This document shows, piece by piece, positions 1 to 7,522 of a DNA stretch of 64,000 nt (the stretch's first letter is position 1; each line of letters opens with the position of its first letter). Where the stretch lies: assembly GCF_019396385.1 (NCBI RefSeq), contig NZ_JAHKRN010000002.1:248001-312000 (forward strand). Direction: 5' to 3'. This DNA comes from Nonomuraea harbinensis. Lineage in GTDB: Bacteria > Actinomycetota > Actinomycetes > Streptosporangiales > Streptosporangiaceae. The notes below the pieces were generated by a model. It saw only the letters and a program-made list of their open reading frames with translations. It did no database searches and was not told the DNA's origin. Made by a program: the position numbers and the translations under genes.

Positions 1-567
1 GTCGACGTCCTCCTGGGTCCAGGAGGCGATCGGGTTGATCTTCACCATCTGCCGCTTGGCGTCCCACTCCACGACCTTCGTGCCGGTGCGCGAGGGGGAC
101 TCGTCGCGGCGGATGCCGCTGATCCACGCGAGGTACGGCTCCAGCGCCCGGTTGAGCGGCTCCACCTTGCGCAGGAAGCAGCACAGGTCGGGGTTGCGGC
201 CGAACAGCCGCGGGCCGAGGTCGCGATCCTGCTCCTCGACCGTGCGCGACGGCTTCACGTCGATCACGTTGACGTCGTAGACCTGCGCCACGGCGTCGCG
301 GGTGCCGACCGTCTCGGCGAAGTGGTAGCCGGTGTCGACGAACAGCACGTCCACCCCCGGCTTCACCCGGCTCACCAGGTCGATCAGCAGCGCGTCGCTC
401 ATGGACGAGGTCAGGCACAGCCGGTCCCCGAACGTGGCCGCCGCCCAGCGGATGACCTCGCGGGCGGAGGCGTCCTCCAGGAAGACCGCGGCGGACTCGA
501 CGATGTCCTGCAGGTCGAGGACGCCGCGCTGCTGCCGCAGATCGATTTCGATGTCGGCGAGCGTCAT
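1..567 (-). CDS. cysH: Adenylyl-sulfate (APS) reductase, N-terminal part
   Basis: Reduces APS (or PAPS) to sulfite in cytoplasmic sulfate assimilation. The visible 189 codons carry the PAPS-reductase fold motif FVDTGYHFAET and, near residue 128, the CCFLRKVEPL signature. That Cys-Cys pair is typical of the 4Fe-4S APS-reductase type; the second CxxC would lie in the missing C-terminus, beyond the left edge. The ATG at 567 overlaps the stop of the upstream small zinc protein as ATGA, so the gene is the third member of a translationally coupled operon with sulfite reductase. The family call is firm; APS over PAPS preference is inferred from the Cys pair. Confidence 0.93.
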   Translation of the reverse strand, partial: MTLADIEIDLRQQRGVLDLQDIVESAAVFLEDASAREVIRWAAATFGDRLCLTSSMSDALLIDLVSRVKPGVDVLFVDTGYHFAETVGTRDAVAQVYDVNVIDVKPSRTVEEQDRDLGPRLFGRNPDLCCFLRKVEPLNRALEPYLAWISGIRRDESPSRTGTKVVEWDAKRQMVKINPIASWTQEDVD

Positions 568-707
568 ATGTTGACCCCGATTCCGAGAAACTTCAGCTTG
601 AACGCACGAGCGCAGGAGCGGCAGTACCAGCCCCCGTCATCCTGGTAGGGCTCCAGATCCTCGTCGCCGCAGTACGGGCAGTGGAACGGGACCGCGCGGC
701 CGCTCAT
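564..707 (-). CDS. Small zinc-ribbon-like protein in the sulfate assimilation operon
   Basis: A 47-residue protein with two CxxC pairs (C10/C13 and C29/C32), which look like a four-Cys zinc or iron knuckle, followed by a basic, hydrophobic tail ending LKFLGIGVNI. Its ATG overlaps the sulfite reductase stop (ATGA at 704-707) and its stop overlaps the cysH start (ATGA at 564-567), so it is translated in lockstep with both enzymes. From memory, a similar tiny gene often sits between sir and cysH in actinomycetes. Its function is unknown; an electron-transfer or assembly role is only a guess. Confidence 0.85.
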   Translation of the reverse strand: MSGRAVPFHCPYCGDEDLEPYQDDGGWYCRSCARAFKLKFLGIGVNI

Positions 708-2377
708 TTGAGATCGGCCTCGTCGGCGCGCTGCACCCAGTCGGCGAAGGTCTCGCCTTCCTTCTTCTGCTCGTCGAAGTGGCGCGCGACCCGCTCCACG
801 TAGTCGGGCAGCGCCGCCGCGGTGGTTTTGAGCCCGCGCACCTTGCGGCCGAAGCCGGAGTTGACGCCCAGCGAGCCGCCCAGGTGGATCTGGAAGCCCT
901 CGACCTGCTTGCCGTTCTCGTCCAGGACGAGCTGGCCCTTGAGCCCGATGTCGGCCGTCTGGATGCGGGCGCAGGAGTTGGGGCAGCCGTTGACGTTGAT
1001 GGTGAGCGGCTCGGTGAACTCCGGCAGGCGCCGCTCCAGCTCGTCGATCAGGTGGTCGGCGGTGTTCTTGGTGTCGACGATGGCCAGCTTGCAGAACTCG
1101 ATGCCGGTGCAGGCCATCGTCTGGCGGCGGAACGTGGACGGCTTCACCCGCAGGTCGTTGGCCTCCAGCTCGGCCACCAGCGAGTCGACCCGCTCGGGGG
1201 CGACGTCGAGGATGACCATCTTCTGCTCGACCGTGGTGCGCACCCGGCCGGAGCCGTGACGCTCGGCGATGTCGGCGATCAGGTGGAGCTGGTCGCCGCT
1301 GAGCCGGCCGACCCTGGGCGCGAACCCGACGTAGAACAGGCCGTCCTTCTGGCGGAAGACGCCCACGTGGTCGCGGCGGTTGGCGCGCGGCTGCTCGGGC
1401 GCGGGCCCGTCGGGCAGCGGCTCCTTGAGGTACTCGGTCTCCAGCACCTCGCGGAACTTCTCCGGCCCCCAGTCGTTCATCAGGAACTTCAGCCGGGCCC
1501 GGTGGCGCAGCCGCCGGTAGCCGTAGTCGCGGAAGATGCCGATGACGCCGCCGAACACGTCGCCCGCCTGCTCCGGCGCCACGAACACGCCCAGGCGCTT
1601 GCCCAGCATCGGGTTGGTCGACAGGCCGCCGCCGACCCACAGGTCGTAGCCCTTCTCGCCCCGCTCGTTGACCACGCCGACGAACGCCACGTCGTTGATC
1701 TCGTGCACCGTGCAGTGGGAGGGGCAGCCGCTCAGCGCGGTCTTGAACTTGCGCGGCAGGTTGGAGTAGGCGGGGTCGCCGATGTAGCGCTCGTGGATCT
1801 CGCGGATCTGCTCGGTGGCGTCGAGCACCTCGTCCTCCTCGATCCCGGCCAGCGGGCAGCCCAGGATCGTGCGCGGGGTGTCGCCGCAGGCCTCCGTGGT
1901 CGACAGGCCCACGGCCTCCAGCCGCTGCCAGATGTCCGGCACCGACTCGATCTCGATCCAGTGGAGCTGGATGTTCTGCCGGTCGGTCACGTCGGCGGTG
2001 CCGCGCCCGTACTCGTTGGAGAGGTCGGCGATCACCCGGAGCTGGCGCAGGTCGAGCTGGCCGCCGTCGATGCGGATGCGCATCATGAAGTAGCGGTCGT
2101 CGAGCTCCTCCGGCTCCAGGATCGCGGTCTTGCCGCCGTCGATCCCGGGCCTGCGCTGGGTGTAGATGCCGTACCAGCGCATGCGCCCGCGCAGGTCGGC
2201 GGGGTCGATCGAGTCGAAGCCCCGCTTGGAGTAGACGTCGATGATCCGCTGGCGGACGTTCAGCCCGTCGTCGTTCTTCTTCAGCTCTTCGTTCTTGTTC
2301 AGCGGCTCCCGGTAACCGAGAGCCCACTGACCTTCGCCGCGCGGGCGCTTGTGATGCCGGCTGGCAGGGGTGCTCAT
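704..2377 (-). CDS. sirA: Ferredoxin-dependent assimilatory sulfite reductase
   Basis: 557-residue enzyme that reduces sulfite to sulfide with six electrons, using siroheme and a 4Fe-4S cluster. The two duplicated ferredoxin-like half domains and nitrite/sulfite reductase repeats are clear. The cluster and siroheme ligands are C423-x5-C429 (ACTGIEFC) and C465-x3-C469 (NGCPNSCAR). The length fits the single-subunit actinobacterial type rather than CysI. The N-terminus (GEGQWALGYREPLN) is typical, supporting the ATG at 2377, which has AAGGA 8 nt upstream. First structural gene of the operon with the zinc protein and cysH; a short leader ORF overlaps its start codon. Confidence 0.96.
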   Translation of the reverse strand: MSTPASRHHKRPRGEGQWALGYREPLNKNEELKKNDDGLNVRQRIIDVYSKRGFDSIDPADLRGRMRWYGIYTQRRPGIDGGKTAILEPEELDDRYFMMRIRIDGGQLDLRQLRVIADLSNEYGRGTADVTDRQNIQLHWIEIESVPDIWQRLEAVGLSTTEACGDTPRTILGCPLAGIEEDEVLDATEQIREIHERYIGDPAYSNLPRKFKTALSGCPSHCTVHEINDVAFVGVVNERGEKGYDLWVGGGLSTNPMLGKRLGVFVAPEQAGDVFGGVIGIFRDYGYRRLRHRARLKFLMNDWGPEKFREVLETEYLKEPLPDGPAPEQPRANRRDHVGVFRQKDGLFYVGFAPRVGRLSGDQLHLIADIAERHGSGRVRTTVEQKMVILDVAPERVDSLVAELEANDLRVKPSTFRRQTMACTGIEFCKLAIVDTKNTADHLIDELERRLPEFTEPLTINVNGCPNSCARIQTADIGLKGQLVLDENGKQVEGFQIHLGGSLGVNSGFGRKVRGLKTTAAALPDYVERVARHFDEQKKEGETFADWVQRADEADLK

Positions 2378-2409
2378 TGCGCGTCCTTAGAGATCATGGG
2401 CGCGCGCAC
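2374..2409 (-). CDS. Candidate leader peptide overlapping the sirA start
   Basis: An 11-codon frame (MRAPMISKDAQ) opens with GTG at 2409, exactly 8 nt after a perfect Shine-Dalgarno AGGAGG (minus strand, 2418-2423). It ends in a TGA that overlaps the sirA ATG (ATGA, 2374-2377). The AGGAGG lies too far from sirA (40 nt) to serve that gene directly, so it most likely drives this mini-ORF and feeds ribosomes into sirA by coupling. The peptide has no Cys codons, so it is not an obvious cysteine attenuator. It is seen in sequence only; expression is unproven. Confidence 0.5.
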   Translation of the reverse strand: MRAPMISKDAQ

Positions 2410-2548
2410 GCGGATGTCCTCCTGCCTCGTCATCGAGTGCAGGGGAAGAAGGAGTGCGACGCGCTCAGCGGTGGGAAACGAGTGGTTACCGGGCGTCGCA
2501 ACAGATGGCACTGCGGACACGCAGAAGGTCGACGTGGCGTCGGCCGAC

Positions 2549-2626
2549 AAGCATGGGGTCCGCTGGCATGCTTATGAAGATACTCTGGCCGTCCGAGATG
2601 TCCAATACCGGGTCCAGAGTCTGGAC
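2549..2626. promoter_or_regulatory. Two short dyads upstream of the sulfate assimilation operon
   Basis: The 220-bp stretch between the sirA leader and the Cys-rich mini-gene holds no other gene. It contains two perfect dyads: AAGCATG (2549-2555) with CATGCTT (2567-2573), 11 nt apart, and GTCCAGAGTCTGGAC (2612-2626), a 15-bp odd palindrome directly after the mini-gene stop. Either could be an operator for the sulfur operon; the second could also be a weak transcript-end hairpin for the mini-gene. No regulator can be assigned from the window. Confidence 0.35.
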
Positions 2627-2630
2627 TCGA

Positions 2631-2756
2631 TCATCCCTGACGCGGCCAGTCGAGCTCCGACTCCTGAGCCTCTTCGGCGGGCAGATGCTGGCAGTCGCAC
2701 CACGAGCCGCCCCGGCAGTCGTCGTGGCGTCTGTCCTTGCAGCTGTCGCAGATCAC
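2631..2756 (-). CDS. 41-residue Cys-rich mini-protein
   Basis: GTG start at 2756; 41 codons with the pattern ICDSCKDRRHDDCRGG followed by SWCDCQH. Five Cys and several His in the first 24 residues (CxxC, C, CxCxH) look like a small zinc-binding module, followed by an acidic tail rich in Glu. The spacing of Cys, Trp and His suggests selection rather than chance. It lies 222 nt upstream of the sirA leader on the same strand and is divergent from the gene at 2790. Function unknown; it could be a standalone protein or a sulfur-responsive upstream ORF. Confidence 0.55.
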   Translation of the reverse strand: MICDSCKDRRHDDCRGGSWCDCQHLPAEEAQESELDWPRQG

Positions 2757-2777
2757 GACAGCATTATCGCCCCGGGC

Positions 2778-2783
2778 TAGGCT
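2778..2783 (+). promoter_or_regulatory. -10 element of a probable leaderless promoter
   Basis: TAGGCT ends 6 nt before the GTG at 2790. No Shine-Dalgarno lies between, so transcription probably starts at or next to the start codon, as in many actinobacterial genes. Confidence 0.45.
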
Positions 2784-2789
2784 GGCGTC

Positions 2790-3569
2790 GTGGATCTCAT
2801 GGCCGAGCTGCTCGACGACCTCCGCGCCGAAACCGCCTCACTCGAAACGCTCCTGGAGCCGCTGCGTCCCGGCGACTGGGAGCTGCCCACGCCCGCCGCC
2901 GGATGGGCGGTGCGCGACCAGGTGAGCCATCTGGCCTGGTTCGACGACGCCGCCCGCACCGCGATCACCGATCCGGACGCCTTCCGCGACCTGCTCGCCG
3001 CCTCGGCCACGACCACCCCCGACGACCTGGCCGCGCGGTCGCGCGAGATGCCCGCCGGCGAGCTGCGCGCCTGGTTCGCCTCCTCGCGCGCCCGGCTCGT
3101 CGAGGCGCTCGCCCCGCTGCCGCCCAAGCACCGGCTGCCCTGGTACGGAGTCGACATGTCGGCGGCGTCGTTCGCCACCGCCCGCCTGATGGAGACGTGG
3201 GCGCACGGCCAGGACGTCGCCGACGCCCTCGGCCGCACCCGCGAGCCCACCGACAGGCTCCGCCACGTGGCCCGCATCGGGGTCATGGCCCTGCCCTACT
3301 CGTTCGCCGTACGCGGCCTGCCCGTGCCGGCCGAGCCGGTGCGGGTGGAGCTGACGACGCCCGGCGGAGAGCTGTGGACGGCGGGCCCGGAGGGCGCCGC
3401 GGGCGTGGTGCGCGGGCCGATGCTCGACTTCTGCCTCGCCGTCACCCAGCGCGCCCACCTCTCCGACACCGCCCTGGAGGTCACCGGCGAGCCGGCGGCC
3501 GCGTGGATGCCGATCGCGCAGGCGTACGCGGGCCCGCCGGGGCGGGGACGCCCGCCGGGATCACGCTGA
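2790..3569 (+). CDS. TIGR03084-type mycothiol-dependent-enzyme-like protein (DinB-like fold)
   Basis: 259 residues. The N-terminal half has the four-helix DinB/MDMPI signature: WAVRDQVSHLAWFDDAA around residues 38-54 and METWAHGQDVADAL around residues 133-146, whose His residues form the metal site in this family. The C-terminal part is the beta domain seen in maleylpyruvate-isomerase relatives. These enzymes usually act on thiol conjugates with mycothiol as cofactor; the substrate here is unknown. The GTG start follows a TAGGCT -10 by 6 nt. Divergent from the sulfur locus, possibly a meaningful pairing because mycothiol contains cysteine, but that is inference. Confidence 0.8.
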   Translation: MDLMAELLDDLRAETASLETLLEPLRPGDWELPTPAAGWAVRDQVSHLAWFDDAARTAITDPDAFRDLLAASATTTPDDLAARSREMPAGELRAWFASSRARLVEALAPLPPKHRLPWYGVDMSAASFATARLMETWAHGQDVADALGRTREPTDRLRHVARIGVMALPYSFAVRGLPVPAEPVRVELTTPGGELWTAGPEGAAGVVRGPMLDFCLAVTQRAHLSDTALEVTGEPAAAWMPIAQAYAGPPGRGRPPGSR

Positions 3570-3595
3570 CGGGCGCCCGGTGACATGCTGGAAGC

Positions 3596-3970
3596 ATGCG
3601 CACGCTCCTGAACGTCATCTGGCTCGTCTTCGCCGGGATCTGGCTCGCCATCGGATACGCCGTCGCCGGGATCATCTGCTGCATCCTGATCATCACGATC
3701 CCGTTCGGCATCGCCTCGTTCCGCATCGCGGCCTATGCCCTGTGGCCGTTCGGCCGGACCGTGGTGCGCGACCCCGAGGCCGGCGTCTTCTCGCTCATCG
3801 GCAACATCATCTGGTGCGTCGTGGCCGGCATCTGGCTGGCCATCGGGCACGTGCTCACGTCGATCCCGCTGTTCATCTCGATCATCGGCATCCCGATGGG
3901 CATCGCCAACATCAAGATGATCCCCGTCTCGCTGCTGCCGCTGGGAGCGCGCATCGAGGACAACGACTAG
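3596..3970 (+). CDS. YccF domain inner membrane protein
   Basis: 124 residues with two copies of the YccF repeat (NVIWLVFAGIWLAIGY and NIIWCVVAGIWLAIGH), each followed by a second hydrophobic segment ending in IPFGIASFR or IPMGIANIK. About four membrane helices are expected. The role of YccF proteins is unknown; they are small, widespread membrane proteins. The start is the ATG at 3596, preceded within 20 nt by the small repeat CATGCTGGAAGCATG. The gene stands alone between the MDMPI-like gene and the BrkB-family gene. Confidence 0.85.
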   Translation: MRTLLNVIWLVFAGIWLAIGYAVAGIICCILIITIPFGIASFRIAAYALWPFGRTVVRDPEAGVFSLIGNIIWCVVAGIWLAIGHVLTSIPLFISIIGIPMGIANIKMIPVSLLPLGARIEDND

Positions 3971-4031
3971 GGCAGGACAACCTGGGACGTAAGCTGAGCC
4001 GGAGAGTCACTGCGACAGAGCGTTGGGTGCC

Positions 4032-4964
4032 ATGACGTCCACGGAAGCGCCAAGCGGGTCCAAGAGGCCCGCCGCCTCGGCCGCCCGGGCCAGGCTGAGC
4101 TGGGTGCGCGACACGAGGTCGTGGGCGACCGTGCGCGCCACCACGAACGCCGGGGTCAACTACCGCGTCACCGGCCTGGCGGGCGAGGCGGCGTTCTTCG
4201 CCCTGCTGTCGCTGCCGCCGTTCGTGCTCGGCCTGATCGGCGTGCTGGCCAAGCTCGGCGGCTGGATCGGCAAGCAGGCCGTGGTCGACATAGAGGCGTG
4301 GGTCATCCAGCAGGCCGGCGTGCTGTTCACCGCCGACACGATCGACACCGTGGTCCGCCCGCTGCTCGCCGACGTGCTCAGGGACGACGCCAGCAAGGTG
4401 TCGATCATCTCGCTGGGCTTCCTGCTGTCGCTCTGGTCCGGGTCGCGTGCGCTGTACGTCTACGTCGACCTCATCTCCGTCTCCTACGGGCTGGGGGAGG
4501 AGCGCGGCATCATCCGCACCCGGCTGATGTCCTTCGGCCTGTACGTGATCGGCCTGGTCGTCGGCATCGTCGTGATGCCCATCCTGGTCATCGGCCCGAC
4601 GCTGCTCAAAGGGGCGCTGCCCGCCGACTACGCCGCCGCCGTCGACCTGCTCTACTGGCCCGTGGTGGTCGTCGGTTCCGTGCTGTTCCTGAGCGTGCTC
4701 TACCACGTCAGCGTGCCCGTGCGCACCCGCTGGTTCCGCGAGCTGCCCGGGGCCATCCTGGCGCTGTTCCTGTGGATCGTGTGCGCCGCGGTGCTGCGCG
4801 CCGTGCTCGCCGCCTGGTTCTCGCCCGTGTCCGTGTACGGGTCGCTCGCGGCGCCCATAGCCCTGCTGCTGTGGCTCTACATCACGGCCCTGGCCGTGCT
4901 CATCGGGGCGATACTCAACGCCGAGGTCGACCGGCTCTGGCCCGGCGACGGCCGCGCGAAATGA
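4032..4964 (+). CDS. YihY/virulence factor BrkB family membrane protein
   Basis: About 310 residues with roughly six membrane segments. Typical family features are the N-terminal amphipathic region, the glycine-rich GLAGEAAFFALLSLPPFVLGLIG segment broken here over residues ~45-68, the SLWSGSRALYVYVD stretch and the final LLWLYITALAVLIGAILNAEVDR. Often misnamed ribonuclease BN; the function is unproven, with envelope or transport roles suggested. The ATG at 4032 was chosen over an in-frame TTG at 4023 because GGAGAG lies upstream and the short form matches family N-termini. Confidence 0.85.
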   Translation: MTSTEAPSGSKRPAASAARARLSWVRDTRSWATVRATTNAGVNYRVTGLAGEAAFFALLSLPPFVLGLIGVLAKLGGWIGKQAVVDIEAWVIQQAGVLFTADTIDTVVRPLLADVLRDDASKVSIISLGFLLSLWSGSRALYVYVDLISVSYGLGEERGIIRTRLMSFGLYVIGLVVGIVVMPILVIGPTLLKGALPADYAAAVDLLYWPVVVVGSVLFLSVLYHVSVPVRTRWFRELPGAILALFLWIVCAAVLRAVLAAWFSPVSVYGSLAAPIALLLWLYITALAVLIGAILNAEVDRLWPGDGRAK

Positions 4965-5038
4965 GATCGGGCCCCCGATGACCGCGGGGAAGGCCCAGAT
5001 CACGGCGGAGTGAGCTCCCCGGCATCCGATATCGTCAA

Positions 5039-5124
5039 TGACGTCGCGACTGGCGCATCAGGTGGGAACGACCACCGGGGAGCGGGAAGGAGCGGAGGCC
5101 GGGCGCCTGGGTCTTCGCAAGACA
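5039..5124 (+). promoter_or_regulatory. ZTP (pfl) riboswitch upstream of glyA
   Basis: The pfl/ZTP consensus is recognisable: GACTGGCG (5048-5055), the stem AGGTGGGAAC...GACCACCGGGGAGC (5060-5083), then the distal CGCCTGGG (5104-5111) whose CGCC can pair with the upstream GGCG. ZTP and ZMP signal 10-formyl-THF shortage, and glyA is a classic target because SHMT supplies one-carbon units. A GTCTT-CGC-AAGAC hairpin follows at 5111-5123; there is no T-run, so control is more likely at translation or by Rho than by an intrinsic terminator. Confidence 0.88.
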
Positions 5125-5145
5125 CGTCAATATGACAGGAGAGTC

Positions 5146-6396
5146 ATGGGTTCTCTCGCTAGCGTCGACCCTGAGATCGCCGAGCTGATCAAGGCGGAGG
5201 AGCGGCGCCAGGCCGACACGGTCAAGCTCATCGCCTCGGAGAACTACGTCTCCAAGGCCGTGCTCGAAGCCACCGGCACCGTCCTGACCAACAAATACTC
5301 CGAGGGCTACGTCGGCAAGCGCTACTACGAGGGCCAGCAGGTCATCGACCAGGTCGAGACCGTCGCCGTCGAGCGGGCCAAGGCGCTGTTCGGCGTCAAC
5401 CACGCCAACGTCCAGCCCTACTCGGGTTCCCCCGCCAACCTCGCCATCTACATGGCGTTCCTGCAGCCGGGCGACACCGTGATGGGCATGGGCCTGCCGT
5501 TCGGCGGCCACCTCACCCACGGCTGGTCCGTCTCCGCCACCGGCAAGTGGTTCAACCCGGTCCGCTACGGCGTCCGCCAGGACACCGGCCGCATCGACCT
5601 CGACCAGGTGCGCGAGCTCGCCCTCGAACACCGGCCCAAGCTGATCTTCTGCGGCGGCACCGCCATCCCGCGCACCATCGACTTCGAGGGCTTCGCCGCC
5701 ATCGCCCGTGAGGTCGGCGCCGTCCTGGCCGCCGACATCGCGCACATCGCGGGCCTCGTCGCCGGCGGCGCCCACCCGTCGCCCGTCGGCCACGCCGACG
5801 TCATCTCCACCACCACCCACAAGACGCTGCGCGGCCCGCGCGGCGCCATGCTCATGGCGACGACCGACGAGCACGCCACCGCGCTCAACAAGGCCGTCTT
5901 CCCCGGCCTGCAGGGCGGCCCGCACAACCACACCACCGCCGCCATCGCCGTCGCGCTGCGCGAGGCCGCGACCGACGACTTCAAGGCCTACGCCCACCAG
6001 GTCGTCGCCAACGCCAAGGCCCTGGCCGAGGAGCTCGCCTCGCGCGGCTTCGACCTGGTCTCCGGCGGCACCGACAACCACCTGATCCTGCTCGACCTCA
6101 CCCCCAAGGGCATCGGCGGCAAGCCGGCCGCCCAGGCGCTCGACCGGGCGGGCCTGGAGACCAACTACAACGCGGTGCCGTTCGACACCCGCAAGCCGTT
6201 CGACCCGTCGGGCATCCGCATCGGCACCCCCTCCGTCACCTCGCGCGGGATGAAGGAGGCGGAGATGCGGCAGATCGGCGCGTGGATGGACGAGGTCGTC
6301 ACCGCCCTGGCCAAGGGCGACGCCGAGGACGTCATCACCCGCGTCCACCGCGAGGTCAGCGAGCTCACCGCCCAGTTCCCGGCCCCCGGCCTGTAA
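5146..6396 (+). CDS. glyA: Serine hydroxymethyltransferase
   Basis: 416 residues; interconverts serine and glycine with tetrahydrofolate, the main source of one-carbon units, PLP-dependent and cytoplasmic. SHMT landmarks are complete: LIASENYVS, the glycine-rich GGHLTHG, and STTTHKTLRGPRG with the PLP lysine at about residue 226. The ATG at 5146 has GGAGAG just upstream and gives a normal N-terminus; the in-frame extension back to 5038 is the riboswitch and is not coding. Control by ZTP/ZMP is expected from the leader. Transcription probably ends at the hairpin at 6481-6519. Confidence 0.97.
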   Translation: MGSLASVDPEIAELIKAEERRQADTVKLIASENYVSKAVLEATGTVLTNKYSEGYVGKRYYEGQQVIDQVETVAVERAKALFGVNHANVQPYSGSPANLAIYMAFLQPGDTVMGMGLPFGGHLTHGWSVSATGKWFNPVRYGVRQDTGRIDLDQVRELALEHRPKLIFCGGTAIPRTIDFEGFAAIAREVGAVLAADIAHIAGLVAGGAHPSPVGHADVISTTTHKTLRGPRGAMLMATTDEHATALNKAVFPGLQGGPHNHTTAAIAVALREAATDDFKAYAHQVVANAKALAEELASRGFDLVSGGTDNHLILLDLTPKGIGGKPAAQALDRAGLETNYNAVPFDTRKPFDPSGIRIGTPSVTSRGMKEAEMRQIGAWMDEVVTALAKGDAEDVITRVHREVSELTAQFPAPGL

Positions 6397-6480
6397 CCCG
6401 GCCGGTCCCGGAGTTCCCGCCACGGCGTTCTGAAAGAGCACGCTTTACGGCCGGCCGGAACGCCTCGGATCCGGCAGGGG

Positions 6481-6519
6481 ACGCCCCGCCGCACGGGCTC
6501 CCGTGGTGCGGCGGGGCGT
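6481..6519 (+). terminator. Strong hairpin downstream of glyA
   Basis: Perfect 13-bp arms (ACGCCCCGCCGCA and its complement TGCGGCGGGGCGT), with CACGGG/CCCGTG pairing inside the loop. No T-run follows, as is common for high-GC terminators. It lies 85 nt after the glyA stop. Confidence 0.6.
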
Positions 6520-6650
6520 CGTCGCGGCCGGGGCGGGCCGGGACGGCCCCGGGGCGACGGCCGGGTGGCGGTGAGGGGGAGGACCGCCACTGGCCGGCGG
6601 ACCCGTCCGGACGGTTCCCGAACGTCCCGGCGGGCCGGTGCGAACTCGGG

Positions 6651-6682
6651 GTGACCGGCATGTCCCCTGACATGCCGGTCAC
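6651..6682. repeat. Perfect 14-bp inverted repeat with a 4-nt loop
   Basis: GTGACCGGCATGTC pairs without mismatch with GACATGCCGGTCAC across the loop CCCT, followed on the plus strand by TTCCTT. It sits in the 420-bp gene-free gap between glyA and the anti-sigma gene (6397-6817). It may be a second glyA terminator, a structured RNA or an operator. Apart from this and the two flanking terminator hairpins, nothing else was seen in the gap. Confidence 0.5.
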
Positions 6683-6774
6683 TTCCTTGGAGGGAATCCC
6701 TGTTCTGACAGGCAGTACGGCCCCCGGATCGCCCCGGGTTCAACGATTCGCGAAAAATTCTCCCGTACCCTCGG

Positions 6775-6804
6775 AAAAGCCCTCCCACCGCAGGTGAGAG
6801 GGCT
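6775..6804 (-). terminator. Rho-independent terminator of the sigma/anti-sigma operon
   Basis: Read on the minus strand, a 12-bp stem with one mismatch (AGCCCTCTCACC / GGTGGGAGGGCT) and loop TGC runs into TTTT. It starts 13 nt beyond the anti-sigma stop. Confidence 0.75.
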
Positions 6805-6817
6805 CGTGGCGGAAGCG

Positions 6818-7522
6818 TCAGACGTCGACGGTGAGCAGGTTGCGGCCGGTCGCGGTGATGACCTCGAACCGGTCGATCTTGTCGACGGTCAGCGCGGCCG
6901 CGCCGTGCATGTAGAGCGGCTCCGGGTTGGCCTCGGTGCCGTAACCGGCCGGCGGCACCGACCAGCCCATCATGACCCGGCGGTCGCCGCTCTTGCCGAC
7001 GGCCACCAGCTCGCACTCCAGCGGCCCCTTCACCCCCGACAGCTTGAGCGCCGCGTGGGTGCCCCAGCCCTTCGACTCCAGCACCAGCCCGCCCGTCACG
7101 CCGTCCCTGCCGGTGCCCGGCACCGGCGTGCCCATCGCGTAGAACTGCTCGGCGGGGCCGAGCTGGGTGTGGGCCGCCGGCGGGGCGTTCTGCGCGCCGA
7201 TCTGGGCGCCGAGCACCAGCCCGCCCGCCACCAGCGAGATGCCCGCCGCGATCCCGACGAGGAACGTCCCCCTGCGCGAGCGCCGGTCGGCGGCCTGCTT
7301 GCGGTGCAGCAGGTCGATCACCTCGGCCGGCTCCTCCTCAGGGGGGTCGTCGGTCACCGGCCCCAGCCCGTGCAGCGCCTGGGCCACCCCCGCCAGGTCG
7401 GACAGCTCGGCGGCGCAGGCACGGCAGCCGAGGAGGTGCGTCTCGAACGCCATCCGGTCGTCGTCGTCCAGCAGGCCCAGGGCGTAGGCGCCCACGTCGG
7501 TGTGCTCCACTCGCGAGGTCAC
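6818..7522 (-). CDS. Anti-sigma factor with zinc-finger (ZAS) and RskA-like domain
   Basis: 234-residue single-pass membrane protein. The N-terminal ZAS motif H-x3-C-x2-C (THLLGCRACAAEL, about residues 28-40) is the sigma-binding zinc module. A membrane helix lies at about residues 87-108 (FLVGIAAGISLVAGGLVLGA), and the external C-terminal part resembles RskA anti-sigma-K domains. It should hold the ECF factor encoded just upstream at the membrane until regulated proteolysis. GTG start at 7522 overlaps the sigma stop (GTGA), so the pair is co-translated. Confidence 0.9.
   Translation of the reverse strand: MTSRVEHTDVGAYALGLLDDDDRMAFETHLLGCRACAAELSDLAGVAQALHGLGPVTDDPPEEEPAEVIDLLHRKQAADRRSRRGTFLVGIAAGISLVAGGLVLGAQIGAQNAPPAAHTQLGPAEQFYAMGTPVPGTGRDGVTGGLVLESKGWGTHAALKLSGVKGPLECELVAVGKSGDRRVMMGWSVPPAGYGTEANPEPLYMHGAAALTVDKIDRFEVITATGRNLLTVDV

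Noticed and set aside
2374-2409. Cysteine attenuator before sirA
   Set aside because: The coupled leader ORF contains no cysteine codon and no terminator hairpin follows.
779-3583. A 934-codon forward frame opposite sirA and running into the next gene
   Set aside because: Antisense shadow of sulfite reductase; no ribosome site and no recognisable domain.
5038-5145. N-terminal extension of glyA by 36 codons
   Set aside because: This stretch is the ZTP riboswitch and the real start has a good ribosome site.
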